Assembly: GCA_965276675.1 (NCBI GenBank)
Contig: OZ255624.1
Location: forward strand, 3,968,001 to 4,032,000
Length of the DNA: 64,000 bases
Direction of reading: 5' to 3'
From: G965276675 sp965276675
Lineage (GTDB): Bacteria; Acidobacteriota; Terriglobia; Terriglobales; Acidobacteriaceae
Shown in pieces: positions 52,835-61,842 of this stretch (the first letter of the stretch is position 1; every line of letters begins with the position of its first letter). Position numbers and translations under genes: made by a program. The notes under the pieces are model-generated. The model searched no databases. It was given only the letters and a program-made list of their open reading frames with translations, and was not told the DNA's origin.

Positions 52835-54291
52835 AACTTTGCGATCAGCAGCCGCTCTTCGGTCATCGACTCGATGGTAGCGCGCACACCCTCGCGGCCC
52901 ACGCCGGAGTCTTTCACGCCGCCGTAGGGCATGTGATCCGCGCGCCACGAGGGCGATTCGTTGATCAACACCGCCCCCGTCTCGATGCCCTTCCACGCCT
53001 GCATGATGCGGCCCCAGTCTTTAGTGAAGACCGCCGCCTGCAGTCCATAGTGCGAGGCGTTGACCAGTTCGATCGCCTCCTCAAACGTCTCATACGGATT
53101 GATAAAGACCACCGGCCCGAAGACCTCTTCCCGGAAGAGTTCCGCCGAACGCGGCACTTTCGCGAGCAGCGCAGGATGAAGCCGGGCGCCCTTGCGCTCA
53201 CCACCGGTCAGCAATCGCGCCCCCGCATCCACCGCGCCTTCGACCCACGCGGCTGCGCGCTCCGCGGCCTCGGCGGAGATCATGGGGCCCAGGTGCGTCT
53301 CCTCGTCCAACGGGTCGCCCACAATCATCTGCTCCACGCCCTCTGTCAGCCGCTGCAGCAGCGTCTGCCAGCGCGTTTTATGTACGAAAACCCGCTGCAC
53401 GGAGATGCAGCTCTGGCCCGCATAGCCATAGCCGCCCGACAGAATGCGTTGCGCGGCCAGCTCCAGCTCGGCATCTTCGTGCACGATCATGGCCGCATTT
53501 CCGCCCAGCTCCAGTGTGACGCGCTTGCGCGGCGCCGCAGCTTTCAACGCCCAGCCCACGGCAGCGCTGCCAGTGAAGGTCAGCATCTTGATTCGCTCGT
53601 CGGCAAGCATCTCTCCGGCAATCTGGTTCGAGCAGGGCAGCACGCTGATAGCCCCACGCGGCCAGCCGGCATCCACCACCATCTGTCCCAGGCGCAGCGC
53701 GGTGAGTGGCGTCTGTGGTGCAGGTTTGAGGATGATGGGATTACCCGAAGCGATCGCCGGGGCCAGTTTGTGCGCTACCAGGTTCAGCGGAAAATTGAAA
53801 GGCGTGATTGCCAGAACAGGCCCGACGGGAAAGCGCCGGATCAGCGCAGCGCGGTTGTCGTTGCCCTCGGTCCAGTCCAGCGGCAGGATCTCTCCCCCAA
53901 TCCGCTTCGCCTCCTCCGCGGCCACACGGAAGGTCTCGATCGCGCGCGTCACCTCGGTGCGGCCATCGTGCAGTGGCTTGCCGGCTTCAAGCGCCATGCC
54001 CCGCGCCAGATCCAGCGCCTCTTTGGCCAGGCACTCCGCGACGTGGTTCAGGATCGCCGCCCGGCGCCATGAGGGCAGCTCCCGCGTCTCCGCGAATGCG
54101 GCATGCGCGGCCTTGAGGGCCTCCTGCGCATCCCCGGACGTCGCCTGGCAGACGCTCGCCACCGTGTGCCCGTCATACGGACTGCGCACCTCGAGCGTCG
54201 CCTCCACGTTGCGCAGCGTTCCCGCTAGCAGGAGAGGAGTGGCCTTAGGAGCCGCTTGATCCGTGGCCCGCTTCTGTTTATGAGTCCGCAT
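52831..54291 (-). CDS. NAD(P)+-dependent aldehyde dehydrogenase
   Basis: 486 residues, full length. Catalytic Cys295 in GQSCISVQR, general base Glu261 in VTLELGG, oxyanion Asn in TPFNFPLNL (about 166), and the nucleotide-site FTGSAAVG. The sequence ELGGNAAMIVHEDAEL is like the lactaldehyde/phosphonoacetaldehyde-type branch. Substrate unknown. It converges with fahA with a four-base overlap and is divergent from the polygalacturonase-like gene, so it may serve sugar aldehydes released there. Confidence 0.93.
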   Translation of the reverse strand: MRTHKQKRATDQAAPKATPLLLAGTLRNVEATLEVRSPYDGHTVASVCQATSGDAQEALKAAHAAFAETRELPSWRRAAILNHVAECLAKEALDLARGMALEAGKPLHDGRTEVTRAIETFRVAAEEAKRIGGEILPLDWTEGNDNRAALIRRFPVGPVLAITPFNFPLNLVAHKLAPAIASGNPIILKPAPQTPLTALRLGQMVVDAGWPRGAISVLPCSNQIAGEMLADERIKMLTFTGSAAVGWALKAAAPRKRVTLELGGNAAMIVHEDAELELAAQRILSGGYGYAGQSCISVQRVFVHKTRWQTLLQRLTEGVEQMIVGDPLDEETHLGPMISAEAAERAAAWVEGAVDAGARLLTGGERKGARLHPALLAKVPRSAELFREEVFGPVVFINPYETFEEAIELVNASHYGLQAAVFTKDWGRIMQAWKGIETGAVLINESPSWRADHMPYGGVKDSGVGREGVRATIESMTEERLLIAKF

Positions 54292-54433
54292 CGCCCTTCA
54301 TCGTATGGCAGCGCCGCGCATGTGGGAAACGGAAAGCGAACAGGCGCACTTCCCCTTTCGCGTCATTGCGTACCCGGACTGCAACTTACCCCCCGTGCAA
54401 CACGATTAGGGGTGTTCCTCTACAATCACCGGC

Positions 54434-56098
54434 ATGCCCAAAAATGCAACTCCGCACGACGCGACTCCGCGGCGGGAATTCTTGAAGCTCGGCGGCCTTA
54501 CCGGGCTGGCCAGCGCAGCACTTCCCGCCAGCATAGCCTTCCCGCACGGAGCGGCTGCTCAATCCACGCCTGGAGTGCCGCGCTCTCCCGAGTCTGGCCG
54601 CTTTGACGTACGGCTTTACGGCGCGCGCGGCGACGGCAACGAGATCGACTCCACCGCCATCAACGCCGCCATTGCGGCGGCATCCGTTCACGGCGGCGGT
54701 ACCGTCTTCTTTCCCGCCGGCACCTATCTCTGCTACTCCCTGCACCTCAAAAGCCGCGTCGCGCTCTGCTTCGATCAGGGAGCTACGCTCATTGCGGCGC
54801 ATCCCACTGCCGCGCATTTCTACGATCCCGCCGAGGCTCAGGACACGGCGATTGAGCCTTACCAGGACTATGGTCACAATCATTGGCACAATAGCCTGCT
54901 CTGGGGTGAAGACCTCCACGAGGTTTCGATCTATGGGCCGGGCATTATCCGTGGTGATGGGCTAGTGAAGGGTGATGATCAGGCGGAGGCAGCCAACGGC
55001 TCAGCCAATAAAGCCATCGCGCTGAAGAACTGTCGCAACGTGTTGCTGCGCGACTTCACGGTTCGCAAGGGCGGCCACTTCGGCATCCTCGCCACCGGCG
55101 TGGATAACCTGACAATCGATAACCTGCTCATCGATGTAGAGCGCGACGGCATGGACATCGATTGCTGCCGCAATGTGCGGGTCTCCAACTGCTCCGTGAA
55201 CTCACCCTTCGACGACGGCATCGTGCTCAAGACCTCCTACGCCCTGGGCGCGGCGCGCGGATGCGAGCAGGTCACCATAACCAACTGCTTTGTCACCGGC
55301 AAGTATGAGGTTGGGTCGTTTGCAGACGGAAAGCCCATGCCCTTCAAAGCGCCGGAGAACGTCACGCCGACCGGGCGCATCAAGCTGGGCACAGAATCGA
55401 ACGGTCCCTTTCGCAACATCGCGATCTCGAACTGCGTCTTCGAGGGTTGTCAGGGGCTGGCGCTAGAATCGGTCGACGGCGGCGCGCTGGAGGACATCGC
55501 CATCACCAACATCACCATGCGCGACCTAACCAGCGAGCCCATCTTCATACGGCTGGGCAATCGCCTGCGCGGTCCCAGAGGCGTCGATGTCGGCACGCTG
55601 CGGCGGGTGCTCATCGCGAACCTGACCTGCTCGAACACACCGGGCGGCATCTCCTCCATCATCACCGGCATCCCGAACCATCCCATCGAAGACCTCACCC
55701 TGTCCGAGATCGTGATCTACCACGCGGCCGCGGGCCCAAGTGGGAATACAGACGGGGGTGCAGCGCACGGCGCGCACACGCTCCCCGAAGCTGGGGACAA
55801 ATATCCTGACACCGCCATGTTCGGTCCCACGCCCTCGCGCGGCTTCTTCGTCCGGCACGTTCGCAGACTGACCATGACCAACGTACGCGTCGCCGCCACA
55901 TCCCCGGACGCGCGCCCAGCATTGGTCTTCAACGATGTGCAGCAGGCCTTTCTTTTCCATGTCGAGACGCACGCCGACGCTCCCGTGCCCCCGGGCGCGC
56001 CAACCCTGGTCCTCGAGAACGTCAGCGATATTCGCATCCTGGCCAGCCGCCCCATCCCCGATACACAACTAGACGAGGCCGAAGCGAAGAACCTCTAG
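54434..56098 (+). CDS. GH28-family glycosidase (polygalacturonase-like), Tat-exported
   Basis: 554 residues. A twin-arginine signal (RREFLKLGGLTGLASAALPA) precedes a pectate-lyase-3-like N-terminal block (DVRLYGARGDGNEIDSTAIN) and a right-handed beta-helix. GH28 catalytic stretches: GMDIDCCRNV, PFDDGIVLKTS with the Asp pair, and GRIKLGTESNG with the R-I-K motif. The usual G-H-G is not evident, so this is a diverged subfamily. It cleaves galacturonan or a related pectic polymer outside the cytoplasm. Its end overlaps the next convergent gene by four bases. Confidence 0.87.
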   Translation: MPKNATPHDATPRREFLKLGGLTGLASAALPASIAFPHGAAAQSTPGVPRSPESGRFDVRLYGARGDGNEIDSTAINAAIAAASVHGGGTVFFPAGTYLCYSLHLKSRVALCFDQGATLIAAHPTAAHFYDPAEAQDTAIEPYQDYGHNHWHNSLLWGEDLHEVSIYGPGIIRGDGLVKGDDQAEAANGSANKAIALKNCRNVLLRDFTVRKGGHFGILATGVDNLTIDNLLIDVERDGMDIDCCRNVRVSNCSVNSPFDDGIVLKTSYALGAARGCEQVTITNCFVTGKYEVGSFADGKPMPFKAPENVTPTGRIKLGTESNGPFRNIAISNCVFEGCQGLALESVDGGALEDIAITNITMRDLTSEPIFIRLGNRLRGPRGVDVGTLRRVLIANLTCSNTPGGISSIITGIPNHPIEDLTLSEIVIYHAAAGPSGNTDGGAAHGAHTLPEAGDKYPDTAMFGPTPSRGFFVRHVRRLTMTNVRVAATSPDARPALVFNDVQQAFLFHVETHADAPVPPGAPTLVLENVSDIRILASRPIPDTQLDEAEAKNL

Positions 56099-57201
56099 AA
56101 GCGGTCTGATATATGTTTTGGTGGCTTTCCTTCAGCCGCTTGAGGCAGAGAATCGCGCCGCACGGCGAACCCGTATGTGGGAGTGGGCTTGGCGTGCCAA
56201 AATCTCTTATAAATTTCATTGCCACGCAACATATCGATTGTCTTCACGCCTTCCGTTGCGGCGTGCTCAAGGGCAAAGCCTGTCAGGAGCGTACCCGGCC
56301 GCAGCCTGGACTGCTCCAAAGAAAAGCCCATAAGGTAGAAGTACTGCGTACGTTCCGTGCGCGAAGGCGGATCGATCAGCGAATACAGCACAGCGATGGT
56401 TTCCCCGCCGACGCGCAGGGCACACATGCGCAGGGAATCGCTGGCCTGCAGCTGAGGTAACGCTTCACGGTGCCAGGCCAGAACGGCGGGATCGGCAAGA
56501 ACGCCAGATTCGCCGGCCTCCTGCCACCGTTCGGTATGAAGCTGCACCAGGGTCTCAAACATCTCCTTCCAGGAGCGCTCATCTGCAAATATCAGCTCCA
56601 CCTTCCCACGCCCGCTCGCGTAATTGCGGTAGTACCGCACATCAGCCCGAACCTTGCTCGGCAACTCCGAGATGGGCACAGCAGGGCAGCGGGAGCAGCT
56701 CTCGCCGGGGTATGGCCTGACGGCCGGGGTACCGAGCTGCTCCATCGCCTGAAAGAGCGGTGAGTGCGGCAGCAGTTGCGTCAGATGCGCGATCTCCCAG
56801 TCGTTTTCGTCGCGGAGAAGCTCAAGTGCTGTCAACACATGTTGCGGCGTGCAGGCGGCCGAGAAGACGCCGTCCAGATAATCCGAGGTGCCTGCCCCGA
56901 TTAACAACAACTGGCGCTCGTTCGAGACAGGATCTTGATAGACATAGAGCGGCATCATCGCCAGCAGCGCACCCTCCTGCCAAGCTGTGACCACGCGCAA
57001 ATTGGGCTGGCCGAAGTGGCGCCACCATGGCAGGAGCCACTCCGGACGCTGGAATGGCTTGGCGTGCGGATCGGCAAGCCAGAGTTCAGTCCATTGTGGT
57101 GCGAACGCTTCCAATTCGGCTGTGGTGCGGAGAACTTGCATGGTAACCGCAGGAGACCCAGCGGCAGGAGACCCACTAACAAAAGACATAGAGCAGATCA
57201 T
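56095..57201 (-). CDS. GNAT-fold (CelD/BcsL-like) acyltransferase
   Basis: About 368 residues; start uncertain, as candidates at 57261, 57201, 57189 and 57141 all lack a strong Shine-Dalgarno. Two GNAT-like halves: AELEAFAPQWTELW with FQRPEWLLPWWRHFGQ, then FVQLHTERW-type and ALEHAATEGVKTIDMLRGNE, where GVKTIDMLRG is the typical end of CelD-like acetyltransferase folds (Acetyltransf_6). Such proteins occur in exopolysaccharide loci and may acylate sugars. Divergent from the LLM gene. Confidence 0.78.
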   Translation of the reverse strand: MICSMSFVSGSPAAGSPAVTMQVLRTTAELEAFAPQWTELWLADPHAKPFQRPEWLLPWWRHFGQPNLRVVTAWQEGALLAMMPLYVYQDPVSNERQLLLIGAGTSDYLDGVFSAACTPQHVLTALELLRDENDWEIAHLTQLLPHSPLFQAMEQLGTPAVRPYPGESCSRCPAVPISELPSKVRADVRYYRNYASGRGKVELIFADERSWKEMFETLVQLHTERWQEAGESGVLADPAVLAWHREALPQLQASDSLRMCALRVGGETIAVLYSLIDPPSRTERTQYFYLMGFSLEQSRLRPGTLLTGFALEHAATEGVKTIDMLRGNEIYKRFWHAKPTPTYGFAVRRDSLPQAAEGKPPKHISDRF

Positions 57202-57302
57202 ATCGGTCCGAGCTGACCGCCCGCTCCCAAGGGGTCTGAAACTATTCTTAGTCCGTCGCATCAAGCTCTGAACGGCATTCAGCCAGATTGGAAGTCACAC
57301 AG

Positions 57303-58355
57303 ATGCAGATCGGCGTTGACAGCTTTGCAGCAGCAGTTCCAGACCCCACCACCGGCCTGACGGTCAGCCCTGCCGAACGCCTGGGCCATCTGCTCGCGGA
57401 GATCGAGCTCGCCGACGCGGTTGGCCTGGATGTCTTCGGCCTCGGCGAACACCACCGGCAGGAGTACCTCGACTCCGCCCCTGCCGTCATCCTTGCCGCG
57501 GCAGCGGCCCGCACCAGCCGCATTCGTCTCACCAGCGCCGTCACCGTCCTCAGCGCCGCGGATCCCGTCCGTGTCTTTCAAAACTTCGCCACCCTTGACC
57601 TGATCTCGGGCGGACGGGCGGAGATCGTCGCCGGTCGCGGCTCGTTTATCGAATCCTTTCCGCTCTTCGGCCTCGATCTCAACGACTACGATTCGCTCTT
57701 CGCGGAGAAGCTCGACCTGCTCCTTAATATCCGCGAGAACACCCATGTCCACTGGTCCGGTAAACACCGCGCGCCGCTTACCGGGCAGGGTGTCTACCCG
57801 CGCCCACTGCAGAATCCACTTCCGGTCTGGCTTGGCGTGGGCGGCACGCCCCAGTCCTTCGCCCGCGCCGGCGCGCTCGGACTCCCACTGATGGTCGCGA
57901 TCATCGGTGGCGAGCCGCATCGCTTCCGCCCGCTCATCGACCTCTACCGGGAGGCTGGACGCCGTGCCGGTCACAACCCGGAGCAGCTCAAGGTCGGCAT
58001 CCATGCTCTCGGTTATATTGCGGACACTGACAAGCTGGCAGCCGACGACTTCTTCCCCGGCTACGCAGAAACGTTTACCCAGATCGGCAAGGAGCGCGGC
58101 TGGCCACCCACAACTCGCGCTCAGTTCGAGGCTGTGCGCGGGCCTACGGGCGCATTGCTGGTCAGCGACGCTGAGACAGTCGCAGAGAAGATCCTGGCGA
58201 TGAGTAAGGCGCTTGGAGGGATCTCCCGCATCAGCCTCCAGATGAGCGTTGCCGCCCTTCCGCACGCAAAGCTCATGCACGCCATCGAGATCCTCGGAAC
58301 CCGCGTCGCCCCACTCGTGCGCAAGAGCTTGCCGGACCACGCAATCTCGGATTGA
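57303..58355 (+). CDS. LLM-class flavin-dependent oxidoreductase (luciferase-like)
   Basis: 350 residues from ATG 57303; a TTG at 57288 is also in frame. TIM-barrel luciferase-like monooxygenase: QIGVDSFAAAVPD, GLDVFGLGEHHRQEY with the conserved E-H-H, TSRIRLTSAVTVLSAADPVR, ELISGGRAEIVAGRGSF-type segment and PVWLGVGGTPQSFARAG. The family uses FMN or F420; nothing here distinguishes which. Substrate unknown. Confidence 0.9.
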   Translation: MQIGVDSFAAAVPDPTTGLTVSPAERLGHLLAEIELADAVGLDVFGLGEHHRQEYLDSAPAVILAAAAARTSRIRLTSAVTVLSAADPVRVFQNFATLDLISGGRAEIVAGRGSFIESFPLFGLDLNDYDSLFAEKLDLLLNIRENTHVHWSGKHRAPLTGQGVYPRPLQNPLPVWLGVGGTPQSFARAGALGLPLMVAIIGGEPHRFRPLIDLYREAGRRAGHNPEQLKVGIHALGYIADTDKLAADDFFPGYAETFTQIGKERGWPPTTRAQFEAVRGPTGALLVSDAETVAEKILAMSKALGGISRISLQMSVAALPHAKLMHAIEILGTRVAPLVRKSLPDHAISD

Positions 58356-58392
58356 CCCGAGGCGCCCAAAGACGCACCGTACAATGACGCTT

Positions 58393-58560
58393 AAGACCGA
58401 TAAAGGTAGAGAAGCGCCCCTTGGGAAAGCCCCAACGCGCAATCCCGAAGCCTGCTGGCGCCCAATCCCAAGCTCCGACCTCAAGCCCGACACCGTGGTT
58501 CTTTAGATATCGGATGAAATCCACGCTGGACTCTGAAGTATCTGCGTTGATGGCGACGAT
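58393..58560 (-). pseudogene. Cellulase-like (GH5-type) C-terminal fragment, inverted
   Basis: A minus-strand frame reads INADTSESSVDFIRYLKNHG and VGLEVGAWDWAPAGFG, typical of the end of a GH5-like glycosidase TIM barrel. It has no start and no rest of the enzyme on this strand. The matching earlier part lies at 58587-58745 on the opposite strand, so the gene has been broken by a local inversion. Confidence 0.5.
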
Positions 58561-58586
58561 TCGTGTCGTGCGAGAGGCAGGGGGCG

Positions 58587-58745
58587 CCCAATGTAGTTGT
58601 TGCGGATGGTCTCGGAGTCGGCCAGATCATCGATGGGGCGCCGCTGCTGAATGATCCGCAGGTTGCGTATGCATCGCACCCGTATGCGCTTCAAGCCAAA
58701 GGTCAAACACGTGAGATATGGGACGCATCAAAATTCGGTCGCGTA
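58587..58745 (+). pseudogene. Cellulase-like (GH5-type) internal fragment
   Basis: Plus-strand frame PNVVVADGLGVGQIIDGAPL with LNDPQVAYASHPYALQAKGQ, a part of a GH5-like barrel that normally precedes the segment now inverted at 58393-58560. After FGR the frame loses similarity. The remaining gap up to 58986 holds only the leader and Shine-Dalgarno (GGAGAG) of the next gene. Confidence 0.5.
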
Positions 58746-58986
58746 TGTGACAGGCAAACATGCCACTTGACAACTTTATATTTTATAGATAAAAGTTCAG
58801 TCGGTCTGGTCCTAGGTAGGTACATGCTCCAGAATCCTGTTCCGACGAGATCCACAATCGATTGGGGACACTACGGTCGCTGTGCACAAGGTCGGCACCC
58901 TAGCTCAGCCCAGGAAAACGCCGCGCAATATACTTCAACGTTCACTCAACCACGAAGCCGCCCGCAAATGAGCCGGAGAGAATCAA

Positions 58987-60528
58987 ATGAACCTACAAGT
59001 GAATCGAAATCGCAGGTTTCAGAAGTTGCTCACGCACCTAACGCTGGCTGTACTCCTCCTACTGATAGGACTGAGTGGAGCTCCGTCAGCTCACGCTCAG
59101 TCCGGTGGACCATGCGACATCTACGCGGCGGCGTCCCCCGCCACCCCCTGTGTCGCTGCATTTAGCACAACGAGAGCGCTCTACCATGCCTACACGGGGC
59201 CTCTGTACCAGGTGACACGACAATCGGACCAGACTACAACGAATGTCGGAATTTTGTCCGACGGCTTCGCGAATGCTGCGATACAGGACGCATTTTGTGC
59301 GAATACGACTTGTACAATCACCAAGATTTACGATCAATCTTCTGACCACAACGACCTAACCCCTGCTCCTCCTGGCGGAGCTGCGAACGGCCCTGGCCCG
59401 AACGGTTATGACCTTCCGGCCTCGGCGACTGCATTGCCGATTATCGCAGGCGGCCATAAAGTCTATGGCGTATATGTCTTACCTTATATTGGTTACCGCA
59501 ATGACGTAACGAAAGGTATTGCGGTGAACGGCGCACCTGAAGGCGTTTATATGGTGACTTCAGCGCTTGCAGTACCCTCTACTGGGTCTTGCTGCTTCGA
59601 TTTCGGCAATGCCGAAACAAACAATAGAGACAACAATTATGGCCATATGGATGCTATGAACCTTATCTATTACACTGTAGGTCATCCATCAGCGGGGCTT
59701 GACATGGAGAACGGTGTTACTGGCTCTCTCCTCATAACTCCAGGAACCCCATTCGTGACGGAGATGGGGTGGAACGACGGCCAGAGTAATTACGAGATCT
59801 ACTGGGGAAATGCACAATCCGGAAACCTTGCATCTACCGGTTCAAGTCCTCTCCCAAGTCAATACAAGCCGATGCATCAGGAGGGAGCTATCATACTGGG
59901 CATCGGCGGAGACAACAGCAACAAGGGGACAGGGTATTTCTTCGAGGGCGTAATGACGGTTGGTACCCCGTCCGATAGCTCAATGAATCAGGTTCAGGCG
60001 AATATCGTTTCTGCCGGCTATAACGGTGCGCCTGTGAGTGACGGTAAGACGTATACGTTCCAGAACCAGGCGAGCGGAATGTACTTAGACAACGATTGCG
60101 ACGGCTGTTCAGGCGGAGCCACGAGCGGAGTTGCGGTAGTTCAGAATCCGGCGGACGGTTTAGCGAGTCAGCAGTGGACGCTTCACTCGAAGGGCAACGG
60201 ATACTTCACAATGGTCAGCGTACAAAGTGGCCTCTGCCTTGACGACCCGTGGGGTAATGGAACACCTTCGCGCCAACTGCCGCAATCGCAGGGGACTAGC
60301 ACGATGCTCTGGCAGATACCCTGCAATGGTCAATACCCTCAGAACTGGAAGTTCATTCCGCAGACCAACGGAAATTATGTTATCGAAAACGAAGGGGCTA
60401 CGGCCACCAATGGCACCACGCAGATGGTGCTCGACGTTTATTATGGTAGGGCTACAGCGGGGCTGCAGATGTGGCTCGACACAGTGAATGGCCAAACACC
60501 GCAGAACTGGCGTTTGACTGTTCAATAA
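58987..60528 (+). CDS. Secreted alpha-L-arabinofuranosidase-like (GH54) enzyme with ricin-type lectin domain
   Basis: 513 residues with a signal peptide (about 14-37, LTLAVLLLLIGLSGAPSAHA). Residues 40-350 match the arabinofuranosidase B catalytic domain: CDIYAAASPATPCVAAFSTT, ALYHAYTGPLYQVTRQSD, KIYDQSSDHNDLTPAP, FDFGNAETNNRD and MGWNDGQSNYEIYWGN. Residues about 355-513 form a ricin-B/CBM13-like beta-trefoil with Q-x-W repeats (GLASQQWTL, PQNWKF, PQNWRL). Fungal GH54 enzymes usually carry a CBM42 instead, so the pairing differs. It acts on arabinan or arabinoxylan outside the cell. Confidence 0.85.
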   Translation: MNLQVNRNRRFQKLLTHLTLAVLLLLIGLSGAPSAHAQSGGPCDIYAAASPATPCVAAFSTTRALYHAYTGPLYQVTRQSDQTTTNVGILSDGFANAAIQDAFCANTTCTITKIYDQSSDHNDLTPAPPGGAANGPGPNGYDLPASATALPIIAGGHKVYGVYVLPYIGYRNDVTKGIAVNGAPEGVYMVTSALAVPSTGSCCFDFGNAETNNRDNNYGHMDAMNLIYYTVGHPSAGLDMENGVTGSLLITPGTPFVTEMGWNDGQSNYEIYWGNAQSGNLASTGSSPLPSQYKPMHQEGAIILGIGGDNSNKGTGYFFEGVMTVGTPSDSSMNQVQANIVSAGYNGAPVSDGKTYTFQNQASGMYLDNDCDGCSGGATSGVAVVQNPADGLASQQWTLHSKGNGYFTMVSVQSGLCLDDPWGNGTPSRQLPQSQGTSTMLWQIPCNGQYPQNWKFIPQTNGNYVIENEGATATNGTTQMVLDVYYGRATAGLQMWLDTVNGQTPQNWRLTVQ

Positions 60529-60547
60529 GCACGACGTGCACAGGCTT

Positions 60548-60578
60548 CCGCACCACAGCTTCTTTCGCTGTGGTGCGG
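60548..60578 (+). terminator. Rho-independent-like hairpin after the GH54 gene
   Basis: CCGCACCACAG (60548-60558) pairs perfectly with CTGTGGTGCGG (60568-60578), nine-base loop rich in T. No T tract follows. Confidence 0.7.
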
Positions 60579-60887
60579 CGGCGCCTGCTGGGTTCCGCTA
60601 TGAGCGCAACGAGAACTCCTCGCCTTTTCTCCAAGAAGAGGGTTACAGGTTCCGCAAGCGATCCCTCACCACGAACCGACGTATACAGACTTCACGCTCG
60701 AACAGAAGGAGCTTCCTTGGAGAGGATAGTAGTGCTCCCGCAATCCTCAAGGAATACGATCTGTGCCAAAATGCCATATGCTCGACTGCCACGCGCCAAG
60801 ATTCCGCAGAGAATCGATGAATCGGCGGCTTTCTGTTTTGGTGCGGAGCCCTCGCTGAGGGACTCGATTGTTCTTAAGGAATCCACC

Positions 60888-61817
60888 ATGACCATCACCT
60901 CCGCAACACTCGCCCAGACGGTCGGGAATGCCGCGCAGCAGGCCGGCATCACTATCCTCGAACAGCGGGAGGGCACGGACTTTCACGGCGAGCCGACCGC
61001 CCTCTTTCAGCTGGGCCTCTCGCCCGCCACAACCCTCGACCGCTCCCTGCCGCTCGAGATGAGCGAGACCCTGCAGTTGGACTCACCCGCCCTCGAAGAC
61101 GGTCTGCGCGCGCACCTGGCCGAGGTCGCTAAGCGCCTGCGCAATCCGCGGCCCGATGTCTATGTCACCCTCGCCGGACTGCCCCTGGCCTTCGCCGACT
61201 TCAAGTGGCCCTTCCACGGATCGACCTCCGGCGCCGACACCTACATCGTGCACGGCATCGTGCGGCTGGAGGACGGCAACAACTCGCCGCTCCATACCAA
61301 AATTGCGGGGAGTATGACCCGCACCTTCGCCGAAGTGGTCCCCGCACGCGAGCAGCCCTATGCCGAGGGCTTCATTTACAACGCCGTCCGCAAGACCATG
61401 GACCAGGGCCAGCTCGAAATGCTCAAATCCGGCAATCGCCAGCCCGTCCCCGTCACCACGCGCTATTACAGCCGCTGGCAAAACAAGTTCATCTTTGCGG
61501 ATTCGAACGATCAGCTCCGGAGGGAGTTCCTCTCCTCCAAGGTCTTTTGGCTCTCGGCCGTGCTCGGCGGAGATGGACCCGTCTGGATCGCCGATCCGCG
61601 CGATGCCCAGTACCTGAACACCACGCCGGAGGAGCTGATGACGGCTGCTGGGCTGCTGGCGTCCGACGGTCTCGTGCAGTTAGCCGGCGACTTCGCCACG
61701 CCCACCCAGAAGCTGCACGAGATGGGCGATAGCTTCCGCGCCCGCATGTTGGCCGCGCTTGCGCTCACCAAGCCCGAGTTCAACGAAGAGATGCGCGGCG
61801 GTCACACCAATATGTAA
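60888..61817 (+). CDS. Uncharacterised cytosolic protein
   Basis: 309 residues from ATG 60888 with AAGGA ahead; frames upstream to 60471 overlap the previous gene and terminator. No signal peptide, membrane helix, or motif of a family I know. It is well-structured in composition (VYVTLAGLPLAFADFKWPFH; NNSPLHTKIAGSMTRTFAEV; TTRYYSRWQNKFIFADSNDQ). Codon use matches the neighbouring genes, so it is a genuine gene. Function not known; convergent with the esterase. Confidence 0.65.
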   Translation: MTITSATLAQTVGNAAQQAGITILEQREGTDFHGEPTALFQLGLSPATTLDRSLPLEMSETLQLDSPALEDGLRAHLAEVAKRLRNPRPDVYVTLAGLPLAFADFKWPFHGSTSGADTYIVHGIVRLEDGNNSPLHTKIAGSMTRTFAEVVPAREQPYAEGFIYNAVRKTMDQGQLEMLKSGNRQPVPVTTRYYSRWQNKFIFADSNDQLRREFLSSKVFWLSAVLGGDGPVWIADPRDAQYLNTTPEELMTAAGLLASDGLVQLAGDFATPTQKLHEMGDSFRARMLAALALTKPEFNEEMRGGHTNM

Positions 61818-61842
61818 CCGCTCCAAGTACGATATCCAATCG

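Noticed and set aside
52792..54072. 426-codon plus-strand frame across the aldehyde dehydrogenase gene
   Set aside because: Shadow of a gene with intact catalytic residues; composition rich in Arg, His and Gln without domains.
57279..58493. 404-codon minus-strand frame across the LLM oxidoreductase
   Set aside because: Antisense shadow; no domain and no start signal.
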